Positions 17,827-27,100 of a stretch of DNA of 64,000 bases are shown here, one piece after another. The stretch is from an uncultured Alphaproteobacteria bacterium. Its GTDB lineage: Bacteria > Pseudomonadota > Alphaproteobacteria > HIMB59 > GCA-002718135. The stretch covers positions 1 to 64,000 of the forward strand of contig CACIXR010000002.1 of NCBI GenBank assembly GCA_902590695.1, written 5' to 3'. The position numbers and the translations under genes are program-made. Under the pieces are notes generated by a model, which saw nothing but the letters and a program-made list of their open reading frames with translations, had not been told where the DNA came from and did not search any database. Every line of letters starts with the position of its first letter. Positions within the stretch are counted from its first letter, which is position 1.

Positions 17827-20259
17827 ATGAATATAAATAAATCGAATCCCTTATTATTACACCCCTTAAACAAGTGGATGAAGAAAAAAAAATGGTCCTG
17901 GTTTCCTCATCAAATTGAAACCTTTCATCATGTTCGAACTGGATCTGATGTTGTTGTATTTGCTCCTACTGGTGCTGGCAAAACGTTAACAGGGTTTATT
18001 AATCCAATATATGATTTAATAAAATTAAAAAAATTTAAAGGCCTTCATACTCTCTATATTTCTCCATTAAAATCTCTTGCCAACGATATTGTGAGAAATT
18101 TAGAGAAACCTATTAAAGAGCTTGATTTAAATATTTCATTTCAAGTAAGAACAGGAGACACAACACCATATAAAAAACAAAAACAAAAACAAAAACCTCC
18201 TAATATTCTTATTACAACTCCAGAGTCACTTGCATTGTTAAATTCGTATGAGAATGCAAAAGAATTTTTTCACAATCTGAAATATATAATTATTGATGAG
18301 ATACACACTTTTTTGGATAATAAGAGAGCTGATCTTCTAAGTTTAAATATTGAAAGACTACAAACTTTCTCTCCAAATTTACAACGAATAGGGTTGTCAG
18401 CAACTCTCAAGAATAAACAAGACGCCAAAAAATGGCTTTGCCGCAAAAAACCAAAAATAGTTTCTTATGAAAATTCAGTTTTACCTAAGATTAGAATTTT
18501 AGAATCAAAAGAACGTATTCCTTGGTCTGGTCATATGGCTACGTATTCTATTAATGAAATCTATAAAGAAATAATGCAATCAAAATTAACTATTATTTTT
18601 GTTAATACGAGGGCGCAAGCCGAATATATATTTAAAAACTTATGGTTAATTAACAAGAAAAAATTAAAAATTGCTGTTCACCATGGTTCATTAGAAAAAA
18701 ACTTACGATTAAAAGTAGAAAATAATCTTAGCAAAGGATTAGTTGACTGTGTTGTTGCGACTTCTTCTTTAGAACTCGGATTAGATTATGGAGATGTAGA
18801 AAAAATTATTCAAGTTGGAGCACCTAAAGGAATTAATAGATTATTACAACGTGTAGGAAGATCAAATCATAATTTAAATACACCTTCAAAAGCAATTTTA
18901 GTACCCACTAATCGTTTTGAATTTATCGAAGCAAAAGCTGCTATTGAAGAAATAAAAAAAAATAACTTAGATAAAATAGATTTAAAAGAAGGAAGTTTTG
19001 ATGTTGTAGCGCAACATATTTTTGGAACGGCTTGTTCAGGGCAATTTGAAATTAATGATCTCTACAAAGAAATTATCAAAGCATATCCATACAAAAAATT
19101 AAAACTTAATGACTTCAAACAATTGATTAATCTTATACAAGATGGCGGATATGTTTTAAAAAATTATGATCAATTTAAGAGAATTTTCCAATTGAGAGAA
19201 AATAAAAATATTTATAAGCTAGTAAATAGAAGAGAAACACGAAAATACCGCATGAATGTTGGAACAATAATTGAAAATCCGATGTTAAAAATAAAACTTG
19301 GAACAAAAACGTTAGGGAATATAGAAGAAGTTTTTATTCAAAATCTTTCTCAAGGTGACTCATTCATATTTGCCGGTCAAATACTAGAATTTCAATCAAT
19401 GAAAAATAATTTAGTACAAGTTAAAAGAAGTAAATCTTTAATTTCAAAAATTCCATCATACTCTGGAGGCAGAATGCCATTATCAACAAATTTGGCTAAC
19501 TCAGTTAGAGCTTTATTGGCAAAAAGTAATATGTGGGATTTATATCCAGAGCAAATTACTGAATGGTTAAAAAGACAAAAAAATATATCTAAAATACCTA
19601 AAAAAGATGAATATCTAGTGGAACAATTCCCCCGAAAAAAAAATTTTTATACTGTTATCTATACTTTTGCAGGATGGCATGCCAATCAAACACTAGGATT
19701 TTTATTGCTTAGAGGCTTTAAGGAATTTAACTATAAACCTCTAGGTTTTGTCGCAAATGATTATGCTATTGTTTTATGGTCGTTAAAAGAAGTTAAACAA
19801 ATTAAGACAATTCTAAATTTAGGATTGTTAGATAAACATTTAGATAATTATCTTGAAGAAACTTCAATAGTCAAAAGATTGTTTAGAGATAATGCAATTA
19901 TATCTTGTTTAATAGAAAGAAGGTTACCAGGGATGGAAAAAACTGGAAAGCAAGTTTTATTTAGTTCTGATCTAATTTATACAGTTCTCAAAAAAAATGA
20001 ACCAGATCACATTCTTCTAAAATCATCATATGAAGACGCAAAAAAGAATATGATTGATTATGATAGACTTAGAGAAATCTTAAAAAAAATTGATAAAAAA
20101 ATTATATTAAAAAAACTCACAAGTATCTCACCATTGGCTGTTCCAATTATTCTTGAAATAAATAGAGAAAATTTATCAAAAAAGGAAACTGATGAATATA
20201 TTTTAGAAGATTTAGAAAATGAAATATTAAAAGAGGCTAATGTACTATCAATTAATTAA
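17827..20259 (+). CDS. Ligase-associated DEXH-box (Lhr-like) helicase
   Basis: FAPTGAGKTLTG, IIDEIHTF, GLSATL, VATSSLELGLDYGDVEKIIQVGAPKGINRLLQRVGRSNH. The ORF track starts at 17809; in-frame ATG 17827 abuts the divergent start codon. Confidence 0.92.
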   Translation: MNINKSNPLLLHPLNKWMKKKKWSWFPHQIETFHHVRTGSDVVVFAPTGAGKTLTGFINPIYDLIKLKKFKGLHTLYISPLKSLANDIVRNLEKPIKELDLNISFQVRTGDTTPYKKQKQKQKPPNILITTPESLALLNSYENAKEFFHNLKYIIIDEIHTFLDNKRADLLSLNIERLQTFSPNLQRIGLSATLKNKQDAKKWLCRKKPKIVSYENSVLPKIRILESKERIPWSGHMATYSINEIYKEIMQSKLTIIFVNTRAQAEYIFKNLWLINKKKLKIAVHHGSLEKNLRLKVENNLSKGLVDCVVATSSLELGLDYGDVEKIIQVGAPKGINRLLQRVGRSNHNLNTPSKAILVPTNRFEFIEAKAAIEEIKKNNLDKIDLKEGSFDVVAQHIFGTACSGQFEINDLYKEIIKAYPYKKLKLNDFKQLINLIQDGGYVLKNYDQFKRIFQLRENKNIYKLVNRRETRKYRMNVGTIIENPMLKIKLGTKTLGNIEEVFIQNLSQGDSFIFAGQILEFQSMKNNLVQVKRSKSLISKIPSYSGGRMPLSTNLANSVRALLAKSNMWDLYPEQITEWLKRQKNISKIPKKDEYLVEQFPRKKNFYTVIYTFAGWHANQTLGFLLLRGFKEFNYKPLGFVANDYAIVLWSLKEVKQIKTILNLGLLDKHLDNYLEETSIVKRLFRDNAIISCLIERRLPGMEKTGKQVLFSSDLIYTVLKKNEPDHILLKSSYEDAKKNMIDYDRLREILKKIDKKIILKKLTSISPLAVPIILEINRENLSKKETDEYILEDLENEILKEANVLSIN

Positions 20260-20893
20260 TTTTGGTAATGAAGAATTTCATGCTTACCCAGATAAATCTC
20301 TTTATTGGAAAAGACTAAATACTCTGATTGTATCAGATTTACATATAGGAAAATCTATTAGTTATGCAAAGAATAAGCAATTCTTACCTCCTTATGATAC
20401 AAAAGAAATATTAAGCAAAATTTTTGTTAGTTTAGATAAGATTAAACCAAGTAATTTAATAATAGTTGGTGATTTATTACATGACGTTTTTTCAACATTG
20501 AGTTTAAAAGATCAAGATCATAAAAATCTTAGTCAATATATGAAAAATACTGATTTCATATGGATCAAGGGAAATCATGATAAAAATATACAAATTGAAG
20601 GTTTTAAAAATTTTACAAATTACAAAATTGATAAATTATTATTTACACACATACCTATCGAAACATCCTTATTTCAAATTTGTGGTCACTATCATCCAAA
20701 GGTAAAAATTTCACACAGAGGAAAAACTATTTTTAAAACATGTTTTATACATAATGAAAAAATATTCATTTTACCAAGTTTTGGAATATTAACGGGAGGA
20801 TTGGATATCCATAATAAACAAATAAGTGATGTATTAGGTAAGAATAATTTGAGTATTTATCCTGTGGGACAGGATAAAGTTTATAAATTATAA
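20240..20893 (+). CDS. Ligase-associated metallophosphoesterase (PdeM-like)
   Basis: LIVSDLHIGKS, IIVGDLLHD, WIKGNHDKNI, ICGHYHPKV; overlaps the helicase 3' end. Confidence 0.88.
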   Translation: MYYQLINFGNEEFHAYPDKSLYWKRLNTLIVSDLHIGKSISYAKNKQFLPPYDTKEILSKIFVSLDKIKPSNLIIVGDLLHDVFSTLSLKDQDHKNLSQYMKNTDFIWIKGNHDKNIQIEGFKNFTNYKIDKLLFTHIPIETSLFQICGHYHPKVKISHRGKTIFKTCFIHNEKIFILPSFGILTGGLDIHNKQISDVLGKNNLSIYPVGQDKVYKL

Positions 20894-21309
20894 TTAAAGT
20901 AATTATTAATCACGATCCCAATTAGAATTACAAAATTCAATACAAATAATAAAGCTGAAAGCAAATGCATATATTTAAAACTCGAAGATGCTTTTTTATC
21001 CCCTTCTAATTCTTTATCTTTAAAATTATTAATTTTGGGTGTTAAATAATTTCTATTAATAATAAAACTTACAGCCACTACTATTAATAAAATAGAATTT
21101 AAAATATTACCTGAAACATAACTTAGGATTAAAGATAAAAAAGCTATTATAAACCCAAATAAAAACATTCGAGGAAAAATTATTCTTAAAAATTTACTGC
21201 TGGCATTAGTACTTAATGTGGCAAAGACTGAGGGCGAGACAACAGCCATAAAGAAAATCATAGACCCTATAAGGATTGTTACAAAAAAATTAAGAGTATA
21301 AATTATCAT
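20881..21309 (-). CDS. Small membrane protein, DUF4149/TMEM205-like
   Basis: Four predicted hydrophobic segments with a PSVFATL motif near the first. Confidence 0.6.
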   Translation of the reverse strand: MIIYTLNFFVTILIGSMIFFMAVVSPSVFATLSTNASSKFLRIIFPRMFLFGFIIAFLSLILSYVSGNILNSILLIVVAVSFIINRNYLTPKINNFKDKELEGDKKASSSFKYMHLLSALLFVLNFVILIGIVINNYFNYNL

Positions 21310-21348
21310 TGGTTAAAATTGCTCTTTTATAAAGAGCAATTGTAATAG

Positions 21349-21816
21349 TTATGAATTATCAATTGCTGATTTTAATTTTCTATATTCTATAGAATTAGTT
21401 CCAGCTAAAGTTTCTAACTTTAACAGCATTTCATTTGCTTTATTCATCTTTCCAAGTGTGATGTAAAGCTCACCTAGATATTCGTGTGCACCTAAATGTT
21501 CAGGGTTTGCTTCTAATGCAATTTGATATGCATCGAAAGCTTTGTCTAAATTTGGCTCACTATGTTTTCTGTAACTAAATCCAAGTAAATTATACACATC
21601 AGCTTTTTTATCACCAAGATCTTTACGCTTAGCCATTTTTTCAAGCAATTTGATCGATTTATCAAATTTCTTGTAATAAACCAATTCGTACGCTTTATCG
21701 TAAAGCTTAGTAACTTGTTCACCTGCAGATATACTTGAGCTACTGTCGTCTGAGCTTGCAGCAGCAAATACACCAGAACTAATAAATAATAATGTAAGTA
21801 ATATTCTAATCATCAA
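21349..21816 (-). CDS. Secreted tetratricopeptide-repeat protein
   Basis: Signal peptide; DVYNLLGFSYRK, AFDAYQIALEANPEHLGAHEYLGELYITLG. Confidence 0.82.
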   Translation of the reverse strand: MMIRILLTLLFISSGVFAAASSDDSSSSISAGEQVTKLYDKAYELVYYKKFDKSIKLLEKMAKRKDLGDKKADVYNLLGFSYRKHSEPNLDKAFDAYQIALEANPEHLGAHEYLGELYITLGKMNKANEMLLKLETLAGTNSIEYRKLKSAIDNS

Positions 21817-21870
21817 AATCAGATATGTTTCTTTAAACTAATTTCAATATTCGTTTGTGAATTAATTTAA

Positions 21871-22329
21871 TTAATGGCAGGCAATATTATATTTTTTTAA
21901 TCTGTAATAATTATATGGCCACGGCGTTACAAAGCCTGCAAGAAGCATTATAGGTATTACCCACCATACAAGTTTAGCACCACCCATAATGATCCAGTCA
22001 ACTGCATTCATGGCTATTTCCATAGATACCATTGAAATTAAACTCATTCCTATGGCTGTTTTAAAAGCTTTGCTGATAATCATTTGTCTTGATAAAACGA
22101 CAGTCTCTAAAATGATGCTAGTAATAATACCATTAATGATTGCTAGGATCATAATATAAAGAGTAGGCCAAGGAATGCCAGTTAATTGAAAATAGAGTAT
22201 GGTTCCAAAATCGCCAATACTACATCCTAGTAAACACCAAGCAGTATTTTTAGCACTTCTTCTCCATGTATGTTTACATTTCCAATGAAAACGTGGAGCT
22301 GGTTTTTTTAATGTTTCAGCAACAGACAT
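21871..22329 (-). CDS. DUF4396-like membrane protein
   Basis: GCSIGDFGTILYF, TSIILETVVL, AMNAVDWIIMGG, multiple TM segments. Confidence 0.65.
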   Translation of the reverse strand: MSVAETLKKPAPRFHWKCKHTWRRSAKNTAWCLLGCSIGDFGTILYFQLTGIPWPTLYIMILAIINGIITSIILETVVLSRQMIISKAFKTAIGMSLISMVSMEIAMNAVDWIIMGGAKLVWWVIPIMLLAGFVTPWPYNYYRLKKYNIACH

Positions 22330-22333
22330 TAAA

Positions 22334-23749
22334 TTATATTCCTTGTTTAAATTCGAACATATTATTTATATCATTAATTTCATAACTATCAATTGTACCA
22401 TTCGTCCATTTGATTGTTATATTTTTAATGATTTCACCTTCACGTAAACCGTAATGTGCTACTGGTTCCATTTGACATAAATATCCTGAGCCTGCATCAA
22501 TAGTCTTTGCATGATTTCTTAAATTCGTATTTAATGTCACTGTTGCACCTCTAGCTGGAGCACCAAAAGTATTTAGAGGCTTGATTCTAATAAAATTTGT
22601 ATTTGATACATTTGCCTTAAATAAACTGAGTGGCTGAGTTCCAGATTCACCATGAGAAATAAGTAATTCTAGAATTCCATCACCATCAATATCAGCAACA
22701 GCAGCACCGGTTCCTAAACCCTGAGCTTCAAGTGCTTCTTCTAATTTAATTTCTTCTAGGTTTCCTCCATCAAGTATACGAAAGAGTTTATTTGGTTGAC
22801 CGATATTATTTAAAAAAATTTCATCATAACCATCATTATCAAAATCTGCCGATATAACTGTTCGTATTCTACTAGGTGATCTAAAATCTAATGAAGACAT
22901 ATCGAGAAAAGATTCTTTTTGTTTTACAAAAATACGATGATAACCTTCCCAGTTACTTGTTATAATATCAAGTTCACCTCTATATAAAAAATCAGTTAAA
23001 GCAGTTCCGCGACCATTTTGAAAAGTATCTTGCACATTTTTTTCAATCGCAATATCATTAAAATTGCCATTAATATTTTTATATAAAAAATTTGGACCCC
23101 TCTCATTAGCTGCAAATATATCCATATTATCAGAAACTATATGTCCTGAAATTACTGCTCTTCCACCAGTTATTTGATCTATTCCAAGCATTGGAGCTAA
23201 ATCTTCAACTTCATTTTCTTCAATTTCATAAAATCTAGTAGGACCTCCATAATTAGCAACATATATACCATACTTTCCTGATCCATTTCTATCTACACAA
23301 ACAACAGATCTGCCTGCGGTTAAATTTAAATTTTCTAAATTTTTTTCTAACTCAAAATAATCGAATATTTTGTTATTGTTATCCAGTAATCTATCAGAGT
23401 ATTTTTTTTCTCCACTATACGTATCAGTATTTAAGAAATAAATCTCTTCAAAACCATCCTGATCAATATCACAAGCTGATACACCAATAGTATTCCTATC
23501 TTCATCAACGAATAAAGGATCTTGAATTATGTTAATTAGTTTTCCATTTTTATAGCTAAGAGCTAGATTAGAGTAACCAAAACCTGCAACAATAAATTCG
23601 TAACTTCCATCTTTATCAAAGTCAGTTACTGAAATTCCATAACTTAATCGATCATTATTATTTTCAATTATATTTGAAATATTAGAAAAAAATTCTGCCT
23701 TCGCCATACTAGATATTAATAAGATAAAAATAAAAAATAACTTACTCAT
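22334..23749 (-). CDS. Secreted FG-GAP/VCBS repeat protein with ASPIC/UnbV-like C-terminus
   Basis: DFDKDGSYEFIVAG, DIDQDGFEEIYFLN, DFDNDGYDEIFLNN, DIDGDGILELLISHG repeats; C-terminal GARGATVTL-like segment and IKWTNGTIDSYE. Confidence 0.85.
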   Translation of the reverse strand: MSKLFFIFILLISSMAKAEFFSNISNIIENNNDRLSYGISVTDFDKDGSYEFIVAGFGYSNLALSYKNGKLINIIQDPLFVDEDRNTIGVSACDIDQDGFEEIYFLNTDTYSGEKKYSDRLLDNNNKIFDYFELEKNLENLNLTAGRSVVCVDRNGSGKYGIYVANYGGPTRFYEIEENEVEDLAPMLGIDQITGGRAVISGHIVSDNMDIFAANERGPNFLYKNINGNFNDIAIEKNVQDTFQNGRGTALTDFLYRGELDIITSNWEGYHRIFVKQKESFLDMSSLDFRSPSRIRTVISADFDNDGYDEIFLNNIGQPNKLFRILDGGNLEEIKLEEALEAQGLGTGAAVADIDGDGILELLISHGESGTQPLSLFKANVSNTNFIRIKPLNTFGAPARGATVTLNTNLRNHAKTIDAGSGYLCQMEPVAHYGLREGEIIKNITIKWTNGTIDSYEINDINNMFEFKQGI

Positions 23750-23761
23750 TTCAAGTTTTTT

Positions 23762-24451
23762 TCAATTTGCCAATCTAATAAAAATGTCGCCCATTCCAAA
23801 ATTAAGTTCTTCAAGAGGCATACTATTTCTTGCTTCGCACATAGGGCCAGTTATCTGGTCATTTTTTATGTAATCAATATCGTAAGCATCACATATTTTT
23901 GCATTATGCAATACTCCAATAACAAGTTTATTATCTACTGAGTATGTATATTCTTTATTTAATTCATTACCTTCACAAAAATAATCTCTATTAACAAGTT
24001 CAGGAAAATCATTTTTATTGCATGGATTATCAATAACGATTGTATAGATATCTTTTGATTGATCTTTAAAATCAATGTTAATTTTTTTTGTTTCTGAATA
24101 TTTCATTACATCGCATAAACAAGGCCAACAACATTTATAATATTGACCACAAATACTTTCATCATTTTCTAAATTAGTAAGAAAAATTTCATCTGGTTGA
24201 GCATCTGGAGGAATTATAGAGCCTGAAACAGCACAGTATAACTTGTTAAATTGCATAAACTCTTCATATTCTAAGTTTTGATCTAAAATATATTTAAAAA
24301 ATCTTGGTCCTGCTGCATTTCTATTCCCATCAGGGAAGATAGTTGACCAATCATTAACAAGTCTTTCGTACAACTTTTCTGTGTTAGCATTGACCTGAGA
24401 AAGTGGTAAAAATATTGATAAGAATAAAATTATAGTAATTAATTTTCTCAT
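23762..24451 (-). CDS. Secreted cysteine-rich protein of unknown function
   Basis: Signal peptide; CGQYYKCCWPCLCDVMKY motif. Confidence 0.6.
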   Translation of the reverse strand: MRKLITIILFLSIFLPLSQVNANTEKLYERLVNDWSTIFPDGNRNAAGPRFFKYILDQNLEYEEFMQFNKLYCAVSGSIIPPDAQPDEIFLTNLENDESICGQYYKCCWPCLCDVMKYSETKKINIDFKDQSKDIYTIVIDNPCNKNDFPELVNRDYFCEGNELNKEYTYSVDNKLVIGVLHNAKICDAYDIDYIKNDQITGPMCEARNSMPLEELNFGMGDIFIRLAN

Positions 24452-24602
24452 AAAAATTAAATAGGTTTAGCTTTAAAAATGTAAATCCCTTGCCTTGAAT
24501 CAATACTGATCACTTTTTCTGCTTTTTATTCCTTTTTATGGTAATGTCGCACTCGAAGAATTTGACTTATTTTGTGCTAAATACTAGAGAGTAATCATAA
24601 TT

Positions 24603-24677
24603 TGGGGCGTCGCCAAGCGGTAAGGCACCGGTTTTTGGAGTCGGCATTCGTAGGTTCGAATCCTACCGCCCCAGCCA
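24603..24677 (+). tRNA. tRNA-Gln(UUG)
   Basis: Acceptor TGGGGCG/CGCCCCA, anticodon loop TTTTGGA (TTG), T arm GGTTCGAATCC, encoded CCA. Confidence 0.95.
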
Positions 24678-24680
24678 AAT

Positions 24681-25271
24681 TTAAAATTCTTTTTGAATTT
24701 TGTTTAGAGAGTTAACACTCTTCCAATATAAATCATCAAATCTTTGGAAAAAGCTAATATTAATTATTTCTTTTTCTTTTACACCCCAAATATATTTTTT
24801 ATCTATCCAACCTTTGTAATTTCTTGATGACACTAAACACCAATCAATTTTACATTTTTCTAAAAAAACAATATTTCCCTTTCCTATTTCTCCAATAATA
24901 TTGCCCTTCAAAGTGTTTAATAATTTAATAGTATTATTATCATTTGATAAAATAATGCCTGTTCTAGTACCGGATATTAAACTTTTATGAATCCATCCAA
25001 AATTTTTCTGAAAATCTTCTACTTTTCTCCAATCTTCATACTCTTCTACTACTTTCAAGGGGTAATATTTTTTTATGTATTTAATTTCAATAGGGTAATT
25101 CTTACTTGGACCAACACGTATATTCGCATCATTAGATTTTAAAGATACATACCTTGGAATTTCTAGACCAGTTTCCTTACCAATATCTGCATTACTTTCT
25201 TGGCTAAAAATTATAATTGAAATGAATGCTATTACAATTTGCATACTAAATTTTTTATAAAGTAGCATAGG
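24681..25271 (-). CDS. Secreted bacterial SH3-domain protein
   Basis: YVSLKSNDANIRVGPSKNYPIEIKYIKKYYPLKVVEEYEDWRKVEDFQKNFGWIHKSLISG. The ORF-track start (TTG 25313) lies in a tRNA-like fragment; the internal ATG near 25271 is preferred. Confidence 0.8.
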   Translation of the reverse strand, partial: PMLLYKKFSMQIVIAFISIIIFSQESNADIGKETGLEIPRYVSLKSNDANIRVGPSKNYPIEIKYIKKYYPLKVVEEYEDWRKVEDFQKNFGWIHKSLISGTRTGIILSNDNNTIKLLNTLKGNIIGEIGKGNIVFLEKCKIDWCLVSSRNYKGWIDKKYIWGVKEKEIINISFFQRFDDLYWKSVNSLNKIQKEF

Positions 25272-25298
25272 ATTTATATAAAGTGTATAATATTTTAA

Positions 25299-25313
25299 GC
25301 GCCTGTAGCTCAA
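25299..25313 (+). pseudogene. 5' fragment of a tRNA-Arg-like gene (relic)
   Basis: gcgcctgtagctcaa is identical to the first 15 nt of tRNA-Arg at 30483; with the preceding aa the identity is 17 nt. No remaining cloverleaf follows. Confidence 0.6.
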
Positions 25314-25358
25314 GATATAAAATCTGATGGTTTTTTAATATGGAAAATAGAAAAAAAC

Positions 25359-25439
25359 ATGCTTGGGAGATTGGATCAAACTCAACTTGAAAGAGGAAGA
25401 AGGCTTATAGCTAAGAGGGAAAAGCTGCGTGGTTCGTGA
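25359..25439 (+). CDS. Candidate 26-aa small ORF MLGRLDQTQLERGRRLIAKREKLRGS
   Basis: Short ORF in an otherwise non-coding gap with protein-like, basic composition; no clear ribosome-binding site. Confidence 0.2.
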   Translation: MLGRLDQTQLERGRRLIAKREKLRGS

Positions 25440-25454
25440 AGATGAGTTTGATCC
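25373..25454. repeat. 12-bp perfect inverted repeat GGATCAAACTCA ... TGAGTTTGATCC
   Basis: Arms at 25373-25384 and 25443-25454, enclosing most of the candidate sORF. Confidence 0.75.
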
Positions 25455-25457
25455 TTA

Positions 25458-25937
25458 TTAAATCTTAAATAGTTTAATTTCAAAATCATTTATTTTGTAA
25501 TTGTTGCCTTTAGAAACTATTTTATGACCTTCTTTTTGTAGTATTTTTTTTTGGGCATTAATACCGCCAGGATATTTTTCATTAACATAACCATTAGTTT
25601 TAATAGTTCGCCAATAAGGAGTAACTCTTTTTTTCCCCTCTCTCAATTCCTCTTCTGCTGCTCTAGCAACTACATTAACAAATATCCCAGTTACAATTGG
25701 ACAAGCTGTTGTTGTTTTATATTTTGTAGCAAATTTTTCTCTGATCTGATTAATGGTCATTAATTTTCCTTTGGGTACTTTTTTCATTAAATCATTTACC
25801 TCTAAAGGAGTAGGCATGACAAACTTCCCTATCCCCCAAGATTTTTCTAGCTTCTTAGGAATTGTTTTTATTTTAGGAAAATCCTTTTTATCATTAAGTC
25901 TCTTTCTATACTTAAATGAATCTTCTATTTCTTTCAT
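25458..25937 (-). CDS. MGMT / alkyltransferase-like domain protein
   Basis: GKLMTINQIREKF, TTTACPIVTGIFVNVVARAAEE, RVTPYWRTIKTNGYVNEKYPGG; no PCHR motif. Confidence 0.6.
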   Translation of the reverse strand: MKEIEDSFKYRKRLNDKKDFPKIKTIPKKLEKSWGIGKFVMPTPLEVNDLMKKVPKGKLMTINQIREKFATKYKTTTACPIVTGIFVNVVARAAEEELREGKKRVTPYWRTIKTNGYVNEKYPGGINAQKKILQKEGHKIVSKGNNYKINDFEIKLFKI

Positions 25938-26085
25938 TAGGACAAATTTTTAGGACTCATAAATTAATTATACTCCTCGTAAATCTTTTCTCTTTCTAGT
26001 TTATTCATACCTTTGGTTCGTTCAATAAATTCATTTCTAAGTTCTCGTGTTTTAAATCAGTTTAAGTTGATAACATAGGATTGTT

Positions 26086-26694
26086 TTATTTGTTTTTATT
26101 CAGTAGTTTAATTAATAATTTTGAATATTCTCTGGCATCATCTATGGCTTTATGTGTATGTTTTGTATTATCATGCAATTCTAGAGAGTAATCATCTCTA
26201 CCTATGTCTTTATAATCTTTTTGCAGCACAGCAGCAGCATAGGATTTGATATCAAAGGCTGCTTGTCCATTCTTATCAAAAAAAGGCATAGAGAAAGGAA
26301 TTTTTTCTAATCGTTCTACAAGAAAAGTTTGAATATACCAATTGATCCACATAAAATCTAATGGAGCTGGATGAGCAGCCATAATTCGTGGGGTTGGTAA
26401 CGTAAGAAGCCAATCACCAAATTTGTTCATTCCTTCTTTGGGTGAGACTTGATGATGTTGAGTATATTTTAAAGCTTCTGGCGCTTCTGTTGTAAACCAA
26501 TGCATAGTAGCGGGGTGAGGTTTGGCATTTTCTAGTGGCAAGAAATTAATTTCACATTCTCCAAATTTTTTTCCTGCTTTATTAACGGCTACAGCACCAA
26601 GGCTTATCATAGAATGTGGTCCAGGAATAGGTCCGTCTGCTTCTATGTCACACACAACATAAGTAGTCATAGTTGAATTATTACCACTAACCAC
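26086..26694 (-). CDS. 3'-5' exonuclease (DnaQ/RNase T-like)
   Basis: VVCDIEADGPIPGPHSMISLGAVAV, HKAIDDAREYSKLL (DEDD-type). Confidence 0.82.
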   Translation of the reverse strand: MVSGNNSTMTTYVVCDIEADGPIPGPHSMISLGAVAVNKAGKKFGECEINFLPLENAKPHPATMHWFTTEAPEALKYTQHHQVSPKEGMNKFGDWLLTLPTPRIMAAHPAPLDFMWINWYIQTFLVERLEKIPFSMPFFDKNGQAAFDIKSYAAAVLQKDYKDIGRDDYSLELHDNTKHTHKAIDDAREYSKLLIKLLNKNK

Positions 26695-26782
26695 GGAGAT
26701 TGTTAAGTGATATGATTATCCAAAAGATTTCATACACGTATAATTGACATTTTAATATAACTATATTACTAGTTATATCATT

Positions 26783-27100
26783 ATGAAAAAAATTGATTTA
26801 ATAGCTAAGGGATTTAAGGCTATTGGTTCCACTCCACGTTTAGCTGTTTTTTTAGAACTCGTAAAAGCTGGGAACACCGGATTATCGGTTGGAGAAATAC
26901 AAGAGCAGCTAGATATTCCTCTTTCCACGCTTGCTCATCATCTACGATTTTTGGAGAATGCTGAACTCATCCATCAAGAAAAAAAAGGACGATCCATTTT
27001 TACTTACGCAAATTTTCATCAAGCAGAATTACTTGCAAGCTATGTATTAAAGGAATGTTGTCGTAACGAAAAACAAACTCCAAAAAGAAAAACCGCATGA
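26783..27100 (+). CDS. ArsR family transcriptional regulator
   Basis: Helix-turn-helix STLAHHLRFLENAELIHQEKKGRSIFTYANF. Confidence 0.9.
   Translation: MKKIDLIAKGFKAIGSTPRLAVFLELVKAGNTGLSVGEIQEQLDIPLSTLAHHLRFLENAELIHQEKKGRSIFTYANFHQAELLASYVLKECCRNEKQTPKRKTA

Noticed and set aside
18171-18200. AAACAAAAACAAAAAC repeat in the helicase gene
   Set aside because: Simple low-complexity Lys/Gln codons in an AT-rich genome.
21317-21341. AATTGCTCTTT-TAT-AAAGAGCAATT hairpin as a strong terminator
   Set aside because: Stem is perfect but the downstream T run on the minus strand is short (TTTT then AACC); not called as a feature.
25272-25313. N-terminal extension MSYRRLKYYTLYIN of the SH3 protein
   Set aside because: Uses a TTG start inside the tRNA-like fragment; internal ATGs precede the signal peptide, so the extension is probably not translated.
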